19,181 bases of DNA from an uncultured Clostridia bacterium (GTDB lineage: Bacteria > Bacillota > Clostridia > Christensenellales > UBA1242), in the NCBI GenBank assembly GCA_934778205.1, contig CAKVOD010000013.1, forward strand, positions 1 through 19,181, given 5' to 3'. The position numbers were made by a program, and so were the translations under genes. A model generated the notes under the pieces. The model had not been told where the DNA came from. It saw nothing but the letters and a program-made list of their open reading frames with translations, and searched no databases. Shown in pieces: positions 6,435 through 12,911 of this stretch; position 1 is the stretch's first letter, and each line of letters opens with the position of its first letter.

Positions 6435-7469
6435 CTAAAGTTCAACCCCAAGTTCACGCGCCTTCCCCTTCAATTCATTGAGTTTTTCGTCATAATTAAT
6501 CTCTTCTTTTGAAGTCACTATTGTTACTTGCTCAGTAGTAGAATTTTCAACACAAGTATTTTGTACAGCATTTGCCTTTTGCTTTCTAGATTCTATAAAC
6601 GCCGTTTCAATCATTTTGCCAGACCAGTCGTAGCCGTTGCGTCTAGCATATGCGTACGCACCAACAGTCGCTACGATTGGTGGTTTGGTTTTACCCTCAA
6701 TCATCGGCACGCAGTCTCTTTTTAGGTACAAATAATCGAAAATATCGCAAAAAGAATTTGTCTTACACCCATTTGCTAGTACAGCAAATAACTCTGTACG
6801 CATAATGTCATTTGATAAATCAAATGCGTAATTATTCACAATTACATAAAATTTTGCGACGGGCAATTTGAAAGAAACATCTACAATTGGGTCTATAGTC
6901 AAAATTCCCACTTTGGGCGTTTTTACCTTTGGTATATTTGTAAATTCAATACTCACATTGTCAAGTTTCGTATCACCCTCAAACTCCACCTTAACTTTGC
7001 TCGTTTTCCCGTCGATTGGACGATTTATTTCGCTAAACTCAACGCTGTTGAGCCCTTGCAAGTTGCAGTTGTGCATATAACTATGCTTTATAAAGGTAAT
7101 CTTGCCTGTCATTACGTGACTGAGTGTAGTATAACCGCTGACTTTGGCAATTTCGTCAATAAATGACTCATTTTCTACGAAAGCATTGTAGTAAACTTCC
7201 GCTTTGCTACAAATCCACGACGTGTCATCTATACATTGTATGCCTTGCACGCATCCACCAACGGGCCCCACAAGATTTTTTTTTGCACTCTTGCCTATTG
7301 TTGCTACTTCATTAGCAACAACAGGTATGCCTTGCACATTAAATGGCTTTTTACATCTTATTCTTTGCAATACTCCCCTGCTTATCTCTTCTGAAGTTAG
7401 CGCATCACACGAAGTATGTATGTGCGCGTGCTTTATTTCTTTATCAACAGCTTTCCTTTTATCTAACAT
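6435..7469 (-). CDS. Putative beta-solenoid protein B of the AAA+/VWA operon
   Basis: A 344-residue protein without signal peptide. Residues about 35-150 show the solenoid-family layout more clearly than its neighbour: LQRIRCKKPFNVQG, then GPVGGCVQG, then SWICSKAEVYYNAFVENESF and further short strands (TGKITFIKHSYMHNCNLQG). A second, probably globular region (about 160-300) contains VEFEGDTKLDNVSIEF and a segment ending ATVGAYAYARRNGYDWSGKM. A polar linker then leads to the terminal ELKGKARELGVEL. This tail differs from that of protein A at only 3 of 13 positions. The SD GAGGGGAAT precedes the ATG directly, with a 23-base gap to the ATPase gene. Solenoid assignment is an inference from the motif pattern; function unknown. 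Confidence 0.8.
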   Translation of the reverse strand: MLDKRKAVDKEIKHAHIHTSCDALTSEEISRGVLQRIRCKKPFNVQGIPVVANEVATIGKSAKKNLVGPVGGCVQGIQCIDDTSWICSKAEVYYNAFVENESFIDEIAKVSGYTTLSHVMTGKITFIKHSYMHNCNLQGLNSVEFSEINRPIDGKTSKVKVEFEGDTKLDNVSIEFTNIPKVKTPKVGILTIDPIVDVSFKLPVAKFYVIVNNYAFDLSNDIMRTELFAVLANGCKTNSFCDIFDYLYLKRDCVPMIEGKTKPPIVATVGAYAYARRNGYDWSGKMIETAFIESRKQKANAVQNTCVENSTTEQVTIVTSKEEINYDEKLNELKGKARELGVEL

Positions 7470-7492
7470 ATTCCCCTCACATTTTTTGTTAT

Positions 7493-8605
7493 TTAAAGTT
7501 GTTTTTCGTTTGAATTCTTTTCGGTAAGAACTTTAATCAAGTTTTCCGCTTCAGCAATCTTTGCATCAAGTTCATTGGATTTTTTTTCTAGTGTTTCAGA
7601 TTTCTTGCTGAGTTCCTCTTCTTTCTCATATAACCAAATTTTTGCTAGAGTCTTTTCATTTTCTGCACTATCTTTTTTGAATAGGTTGCACAAAGCATTG
7701 ATGCTTTTGTCGTTTGATTGGCGCATAAACGACAAAAAAACTTCTCTATCGTCCTTTATCTTACACAACCCGTCTAAAAGCGTATTATAAATTATTCTTT
7801 GCGGTGCGTTGACTTTCATTAGGTCAAGACAATTGCGTATTGATACCAAACACTCACGACAAGATGTTACTTTTTCTAGTTTTTCTTTGTTAACATACTG
7901 CAACTCATATAAAATTGAACAAAGTTTTACAAGCCTTTCGTCTTGGTTGCCATAGGCACGCATCAAAACTTTGTGCATAATCTCTGGCGACATTTCGGTC
8001 AAGTGCACGTAGTCAAGACGACTTTCTAGCGGTCCTGTCAAACGCTCACGCTTATCGTTTTTGACAACAAAAACTTGCAAGTTCCCTAAATATTCGCGCT
8101 TTACTTCGACTGTTCCTAACTGCGTCGAGAAAACTTGCCCTGATTGCAAGAAGCTGAGCAAAAAGTCGTCCGTTTCTTCTTTCGCCTTATCAAACTCATC
8201 CAAAAAGAGGATAACTTTTTCGCCGTTGTTCAGTTTTTCCATTGCGTCGATTAGTTTTCCGCGCAAAATGACGTTTTCGGCGTCGTTTTGGACGACCGCT
8301 TTAATATTGATTTCTTCAAATAGGTCTTCGCGCCCTGTTGTTGTGTTGCATTGATATTGAATGAAGTTGATTTTTTCTTCAAGGCATTTCTCGGCAACCT
8401 CTTTGTACTTGATGACAAATTCGGTTTTACCAGACCCCGGTGGTCCGTCAAGACATAACGCGGAAACTGCTTGCCCTTTGCTTTGGCTTTGCATAGCAAA
8501 TTTGTTTACAAAAAGTGTTGCTTTCCACGTCAAATCTTCGGTTGGAAAGTAGCCTGAATCCAAAAGCATTTTTTCAATTTTTTCCCCAGATTGTAATTGT
8601 GACAT
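7493..8605 (-). CDS. MoxR-like AAA+ ATPase with C-terminal coiled coil
   Basis: A 370-residue protein. The AAA+ module carries Walker A GPPGSGKT (54-61), TTTGREDLF (88-96, the position of the MoxR 'T.EDL.G' element), Walker B VILFLDEFD (131-139, D136 and E137), a sensor-1 asparagine in VFVVKNDKRE (N183) and an arginine-finger-like LESRLD (R196). A helical lid follows (about 203-310). Residues about 325-365 are a Glu/Lys coiled coil (EKEEELSKKSETLEKK), absent from most MoxR proteins. MoxR ATPases typically work with a VWA protein to remodel or activate a client, as in RavA-ViaA, NorQ-NorD and CbbQ-CbbO; the VWA partner is two genes upstream. The start overlaps the previous stop as TAATG with AGGAG ahead of it, so expression is coupled. 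Confidence 0.92.
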   Translation of the reverse strand: MSQLQSGEKIEKMLLDSGYFPTEDLTWKATLFVNKFAMQSQSKGQAVSALCLDGPPGSGKTEFVIKYKEVAEKCLEEKINFIQYQCNTTTGREDLFEEINIKAVVQNDAENVILRGKLIDAMEKLNNGEKVILFLDEFDKAKEETDDFLLSFLQSGQVFSTQLGTVEVKREYLGNLQVFVVKNDKRERLTGPLESRLDYVHLTEMSPEIMHKVLMRAYGNQDERLVKLCSILYELQYVNKEKLEKVTSCRECLVSIRNCLDLMKVNAPQRIIYNTLLDGLCKIKDDREVFLSFMRQSNDKSINALCNLFKKDSAENEKTLAKIWLYEKEEELSKKSETLEKKSNELDAKIAEAENLIKVLTEKNSNEKQL

Positions 8606-8925
8606 TATAAATTCTCCTTTATTAGTTTTAAAATCTTTGTTTGAAACTCTATTTTATCTACTGCGTTATCACTTTTTAATGCAATTCTGTATTTATAGAC
8701 CAATCTTTGCAAAAGGTCGATATTATCAAAGCATTCGTCTTGCGCATAGAGCACTGACTGAACTTTGTCGTTTATGACAACTTTAAAATGCTTGTCGCAA
8801 ATGTCAGCAGTGATGCCGTTGTAGTTTAGCGGCAAATATGTCAAAAGTTCGTCCGTTTTGATTGCCCCGTGAATATTCTCACAAAGTCTATAGAGTAGAC
8901 TGAAATATTTTTCCTTTTCTTCCAA
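8605..8925 (-). CDS. Small protein of unknown function between VWA and AAA+ genes
   Basis: A 106-residue protein with no membrane segment or signal. It reads as helix-strand-helix: MEEKEKYFSLLYRLCENIHG, a strand-rich middle (YLPLNYNGITADICDKHFKVVIND) and a C-terminal helical half ending KIEFQTKILKLIKENL. The start must be TTG at 8925: no ATG or GTG occurs anywhere in the protein, and an AAGGGG lies eight bases upstream. A TTG start between genes with ATG starts may keep its level low. It begins 15 bases after the VWA gene and its stop overlaps the ATPase start by one base. Position suggests an adaptor linking the two enzymes, which is inference only. Confidence 0.75.
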   Translation of the reverse strand: MEEKEKYFSLLYRLCENIHGAIKTDELLTYLPLNYNGITADICDKHFKVVINDKVQSVLYAQDECFDNIDLLQRLVYKYRIALKSDNAVDKIEFQTKILKLIKENL

Positions 8926-8940
8926 AATCGTTACCCCTTT

Positions 8941-11310
8941 TTAAAAATGATAATCATTATCGTCATCATATTTTGATTGTGTTGCTGCGCTTTCCGATTT
9001 AGTGTTAGTTTGTTTATAAGTCAAAGCGTTGTAGTTGGTACTTGTAAACGATGTCAACGCTTTCAAAATGTCTTCAGGCTTTGAAACTTCGCGAATGACG
9101 CCTTTAAAATCTCTTAGATAACTGTCTCTTATTTCAGCGAAATTGAACCAATAGACGTGACATTTTGTTTGAGATAACTTGCAAACAGCGCGAAGCGGGT
9201 CATAATCACTGAAAATCAAGGTTTTTTCCGCTTTTTTTTCAGTAAGGTAATCGCCTACATTGCAGTCAATTCTTTCAAATTTCAAGTTTTTAGTTTTAGA
9301 TAAATAATAAGTGTAATTATAACTTGAAATCAATTTGATAAATTCTACCTTTGTCATATTTGGCGGAATTTCATTAATTTGAACTATAGCCTCATCGTTA
9401 GCCCCGATAATGACGCGCACATCATTTTTCAGCAATTGCATAGCAAGTGTTGTCAGTGTTGGAATATAAGCGTTCATACTAGGTGACAAATCCAAGTAGA
9501 TTGAAAGCGGAATTTGCTCTTGTTTGCCGCTGTCGTAATCATAGTCATACTTGTCTTTGAGCATTTTGTTATATTCTCTAGTAGTTTTGTGCTTGACAAC
9601 TTGCATTGTATCCCATTTTGAAACGCCGCTGACTTTTTCCGTAGCACTTTGGCGCGCATTCAGTTGTGACTTAGAACTTTTGAACCTCATTTTCACAAAC
9701 TTTTGTATGATATTTCTTGCGATTATATCATTTACCTTTTCGTCGTCTTGGTTCAAGTTCCCAAACGGAACTGGCTCTTCCGAAAAATTTGGCAAGATAT
9801 TGTCGAGCATATCAAGCAACGTTACCTCGCCCAAAGGTTCGTGGGCATCTTCGTCGGTTGCGGACACTGAAACAACTTGCGCTGCCTCTCGTGCGTCATT
9901 GCTGACTGGCTCGTCATCTTCTATCTCGCTTGCAGCCGCAATTCCAAACTCTGATTGCGGAACATCTGTTTCCTGCGCGCCTTGAGCGTTGCTTTCATCC
10001 TCACAATCTGTGGCACAAAGTCCTACTTGCCCGTCTTTATCCTCTTTATAGGCTACACTTTCTTCTTTCTCATCCGCATTTTGAACATTTGATATCGCTT
10101 GCAACTCTCCTTGAGGGTTTTGCGCGCCTTGCACGGCTGCTTGTGGGCTTTGTTCAGTGGTTTGCGCGCCTTGTTTGGTAGTTTGTGTACTTTGTTCTGT
10201 ATTTTGTTTGACTTCTTTCGCTTCTTGACCGCCGTCGTTTGGGGTTTTGTTAATTTGCCCTTGTCGATTGTCGGGGGTTGCCGTTTCACGCACATTAGCA
10301 TCGCGGTTTGAAGTTTCACGCGCATTCAAATTTTGTTGTTCACGTTTTCGCTTAGCGTCAAGCAGTGCCTGTTTCATTTTATCAAATTCTTCTTGCGTTA
10401 TTTGATTAGGTTGTTTACCATTGCCACTTAATTGGCTACCAGTTTCTTGTTGACTACTATTTTCAAACTTATTACCAATTTCTTGCTTATTAGTACTGTT
10501 TAATTGATTATCATTATTTAATTGGTTGCCATAATCTTGTTGGTTCCCGTTATGTAATTGACTACCACAATTTTGTTGATTATCACTGCCTGTTCGATTA
10601 TCGTTATCTTGTCTACCCGTATTTTTGTCTTTGCTACCTTGCTGCGCGCTCCTGCCACTTTGTCCGTTATCACAATCACTATTTTGCTTGTGTTCTCCCT
10701 GCGCTCCTTCTTGTTCCCATTGTGGTTGTTGTCCATTGCCTTGCGGTTGCTGTCCATTAGGTTGAGAATCTTGCTCATTGCCCTGCTGCGATTGTTCTTT
10801 ATCGCGGTTGCTCTCATCTTGCGCATTTCTTTCCTGTGTGCTTCCATTTAAGTTGTTATTATTTTGGCGTTCGTCACCTTGGTTACTGTCATTCTTATTG
10901 TCGTTGCCTTGGTTGTTATCACTGTTGTCGTTATTATTTTGTTTGTTATCGCTTTGATTGCTATCATTCTTATTGTCACTGCATTGGCTATTGCCATTTT
11001 GATTGCCTTGTTTGTTATCGGCTTGCTTGTTATCTTGTTGCTTTGCTTGATTAGACTTGTTGGGTCTATTTTGTGCGCTATTTTGCGCTTGGTTGCAATT
11101 ATTTGACGTCTTTGTTTCTTTGGGTTGCCCATTCTTTTCGTTTTTGCTGCGTAAAGGTGGCTTTATCGGTGGCTGCGGTAGTTTTGACAAAAAACTTGCA
11201 ATCATTTCCTTTGTTTTTCGCACTTCGTTTATAGTTGCATTTTTCACTTTGAATGCACCACTTTTTATAGCCCTCTTTACATCTTTAAGTCGATTATTTT
11301 TATTTCCCAT
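8941..11310 (-). CDS. Large Asn/Gln-rich protein with C-terminal VWA (MIDAS) domain
   Basis: A 789-residue protein in four parts. Residues 1-58 are basic and helical with a proline motif (LPQPPIKPPLRSK). Residues about 60-410 are low complexity, dominated by N, Q, D, G and S, with short repeats such as DNKNDSNQ (twice, about 25 residues apart). Residues about 411-520 are acidic. From about 520 the sequence becomes ordered, with a VWA domain at about 598-755: the metal-site motif DLSPS (607-611) and the second acidic motif FSDYD (700-704). It ends in an acidic DDDNDYHF. There is no signal peptide, so it should be cytoplasmic. It is the first gene of the operon, with the promoter at 11390-11418; the Shine-Dalgarno is weak (GGGAG 12 bases before the ATG). 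The VWA plus MoxR pairing implies a chaperone-like role. Confidence 0.88.
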   Translation of the reverse strand: MGNKNNRLKDVKRAIKSGAFKVKNATINEVRKTKEMIASFLSKLPQPPIKPPLRSKNEKNGQPKETKTSNNCNQAQNSAQNRPNKSNQAKQQDNKQADNKQGNQNGNSQCSDNKNDSNQSDNKQNNNDNSDNNQGNDNKNDSNQGDERQNNNNLNGSTQERNAQDESNRDKEQSQQGNEQDSQPNGQQPQGNGQQPQWEQEGAQGEHKQNSDCDNGQSGRSAQQGSKDKNTGRQDNDNRTGSDNQQNCGSQLHNGNQQDYGNQLNNDNQLNSTNKQEIGNKFENSSQQETGSQLSGNGKQPNQITQEEFDKMKQALLDAKRKREQQNLNARETSNRDANVRETATPDNRQGQINKTPNDGGQEAKEVKQNTEQSTQTTKQGAQTTEQSPQAAVQGAQNPQGELQAISNVQNADEKEESVAYKEDKDGQVGLCATDCEDESNAQGAQETDVPQSEFGIAAASEIEDDEPVSNDAREAAQVVSVSATDEDAHEPLGEVTLLDMLDNILPNFSEEPVPFGNLNQDDEKVNDIIARNIIQKFVKMRFKSSKSQLNARQSATEKVSGVSKWDTMQVVKHKTTREYNKMLKDKYDYDYDSGKQEQIPLSIYLDLSPSMNAYIPTLTTLAMQLLKNDVRVIIGANDEAIVQINEIPPNMTKVEFIKLISSYNYTYYLSKTKNLKFERIDCNVGDYLTEKKAEKTLIFSDYDPLRAVCKLSQTKCHVYWFNFAEIRDSYLRDFKGVIREVSKPEDILKALTSFTSTNYNALTYKQTNTKSESAATQSKYDDDNDYHF
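10081..11133 (-). repeat. Low-complexity Asn/Gln-coding tract inside the VWA gene
   Basis: Roughly 350 codons, mostly AAC/AAT and CAA/CAG with GAT, GGC and AGC. Sub-blocks differ: DNK/NNN units near residues 92-152, QPQGNGQQPQ near 187-196, GNQL/NQLN units near 255-295, and TQTTKQGAQTTEQSPQ near 374-389. The reading frame is kept open throughout, while the other strand's frames over the tract are shadows. Slippage between these near-repeats would be an easy way to vary length between strains. Confidence 0.8.
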
Positions 11311-11389
11311 ATACTGACTCTGCTCCCATTATTTTTTTACTGATTTTTATTTGTATAAAATTAATTTTACAACCCTTATATTTATTAAA

Positions 11390-11418
11390 ATTATACAACA
11401 CAACCACTACAAAGTCAA
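11390..11418 (-). promoter_or_regulatory. Promoter of the five-gene VWA/AAA+/solenoid operon
   Basis: On the minus strand TTGACT (11413-11418), a 17-base spacer and TATAAT (11390-11395). It gives a leader of about 70 bases before the ATG at 11310. It lies immediately after the heat-shock operon terminator, so the two operons should be transcriptionally separate. No CIRCE or other obvious operator overlaps it. Confidence 0.85.
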
Positions 11419-11461
11419 TAGCAAAAACAAAAAACACATTGTAATTTCAATCTAATTACCT

Positions 11462-11499
11462 AAAAAAACCTCGATAAAGCATAATTGCTTCAATCGAGG
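11462..11499 (-). terminator. Terminator of the hrcA-grpE-dnaK-dnaJ operon
   Basis: On the minus strand CCTCGAT pairs with ATCGAGG (outer arms at 11469-11475 and 11493-11499), with an inner AAGC/GCTT stem, followed by seven U residues (11468-11462). It lies about 140 bases after the dnaJ stop. The intervening 11500-11637 is AT-rich 3' UTR with nothing else recognisable. Confidence 0.88.
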
Positions 11500-11637
11500 G
11501 GTAAGCCTATAATAATAATTTACAAAAGTTTTTATACATTGTTTGCAAGTTTTGCAAAATACAAAAAGTGTATTGGTTGTAACTATTTATTTGGTTCAAA
11601 AGGAGTTTAAAAAAATGAAATAAATTACAATGGCAAA

Positions 11638-12783
11638 TTATAGGCTTTTAACTTTGTCAAGGTATTTGCGGTATTCTTCATACTGCGAATCTTTGACACT
11701 CGCGTCGAGGGTTTTTACTGCTTCCTTTGTCTTTTTGTCAAGATTTTTTGGCAATTCAACACGAACAGTGACAACTAGGTCACCGCGCGTATTTTTCCTC
11801 AATACAGGAACGCCCTTGCCTTTCAATCTCAAGACTGCACCAGTTTGTGTTAATTCTGGTATAGTAAGCTCTAGTTTTCCTTCTAGGGATGGAATGACGA
11901 CTTTGCCACCAAGAATACTTGTTGTGAATGGAATTGGAACTTCCACACGCAAGTCATTTCCGTCACGCGTCAAAATCGGATGTTTTTCGACACGAACTCG
12001 CAACATAAGGTCGCCATCATAGCCACCATTTCTACCGCAGTTGCCTTCGCCACGCAAAGTCAAAATTTGGTCATTGTCGATGCCCGCTGGCACTGTGACT
12101 TTGATTGTTCTTGTTTGTTTGAAAACGCCCTTGCCGTTGCATTCGCTACAACGCTCTTTAATAATTTTTCCTTTACCACCACAAGCATCACAAATGCCTG
12201 TCGTTTCCATCATACCAAAAATTGTTTTTTGCGTGTAACGCACGTGTCCGCGCCCACCGCATTTAGAACAAGTTTGAAATTCAGTCCCATTCTTTGCGCC
12301 TGTGCCTTTGCATTTGACGCAACTTTCTTCGCGGTTGATTTTGACCTCTTTCACGCAACCAAAGCACGCTTCTTTAAAGGTCAAATTGATAACACCGCTA
12401 ACATCTTGCCCATCTTGCGCTTGGCTCTGCGCGCTTGTACCTGCTCTTGCGCTACTTCCGCCAAAACCGCCAAATAGGTCACTAAAGATGTCGCCAAAAC
12501 CACCAAAGTTTGCACTAAAGCCACCCTGACTAAAGCCACCTGCTCCACCACCGCTAAATTGCGGACCGTCCGCTGAGCCATATGTGTCGTAGTTTTTACG
12601 TTTTGTTTCGTCGCCGAGAACACTATATGCCTCATTCACTTCTTTGAATTTTTCCGCTGCTTCTTCGGGGTTGTCTTTGTTTAAGTCAGGATGATACTGC
12701 TTCGCTTTTTTTCTATACGCTGATTTAATTTCATCGGCGGTCGCATTTTTGCTGACGCCGAGAACATCATAAAAGTCTGCCAT
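11638..12783 (-). CDS. dnaJ: Chaperone protein DnaJ (Hsp40, type I)
   Basis: A 381-residue DnaJ of normal length, co-chaperone that stimulates DnaK ATPase and delivers substrates. In order: the J domain (1 to about 70) with the essential HPD at about 31-33; the Gly/Phe-rich region (about 74-112, GGFSQGGFSANFGGFGD); the zinc domain with all four CxxCxGxG units (CVKCKGTG, CSKCGGRG, CDACGGKG, CSECNGKG); and the C-terminal substrate-binding domains. It is the last gene of the heat-shock operon, 128 bases after dnaK, with an RNA hairpin in that gap (12844-12885), and read from an AGAGG SD. All key residues are present. Confidence 0.98.
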   Translation of the reverse strand: MADFYDVLGVSKNATADEIKSAYRKKAKQYHPDLNKDNPEEAAEKFKEVNEAYSVLGDETKRKNYDTYGSADGPQFSGGGAGGFSQGGFSANFGGFGDIFSDLFGGFGGSSARAGTSAQSQAQDGQDVSGVINLTFKEACFGCVKEVKINREESCVKCKGTGAKNGTEFQTCSKCGGRGHVRYTQKTIFGMMETTGICDACGGKGKIIKERCSECNGKGVFKQTRTIKVTVPAGIDNDQILTLRGEGNCGRNGGYDGDLMLRVRVEKHPILTRDGNDLRVEVPIPFTTSILGGKVVIPSLEGKLELTIPELTQTGAVLRLKGKGVPVLRKNTRGDLVVTVRVELPKNLDKKTKEAVKTLDASVKDSQYEEYRKYLDKVKSL

Positions 12784-12843
12784 AATTGTTTACCTCTTTT
12801 TGCGTTTGTTTGTGTAATTTATATTGATTTTAGTCAATTTCGC

Positions 12844-12885
12844 CACAAAAGCAAGGCAAATCGCCTTACTTGCGGTCATTTTGTG
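12844..12885 (-). other. RNA hairpin between dnaK and dnaJ
   Basis: On the minus strand CACAAAA (from 12885) pairs with TTTTGTG (to 12844), with inner AAGGC/GCCTT and GC pairs separated by bulges. A separate palindrome GTGTAGTACAC immediately precedes it. It could be a weak attenuator or a processing site that adjusts the dnaJ to dnaK ratio; there is no strong U tract. Confidence 0.4.
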
Positions 12886-12911
12886 TACTACACGCACTCG
12901 CCAAGTAACAA

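Noticed and set aside
10836..11054. Plus-strand Cys/Tyr/His-rich frame opposite the Asn/Gln tract, resembling a Cys-rich small protein.
   Set aside because: It is the mirror of the low-complexity codons of the VWA gene (AAC/CAA/GAT read in reverse), without SD or promoter.
10081..11133. Repeated short units that might be a CRISPR array or DNA satellite.
   Set aside because: Units are irregular, in frame and degenerate at the codon level, with no constant repeat or unique spacer pattern. They are coding low complexity.
11598..11623. AAAGGAG followed nine bases later by ATG AAA TAA on the plus strand, a possible two-codon open frame.
   Set aside because: It lies in the 3' UTR of dnaJ on the opposite strand, has no promoter I can see, and an SD-like purine run next to a chance ATG is expected in AT-rich DNA.
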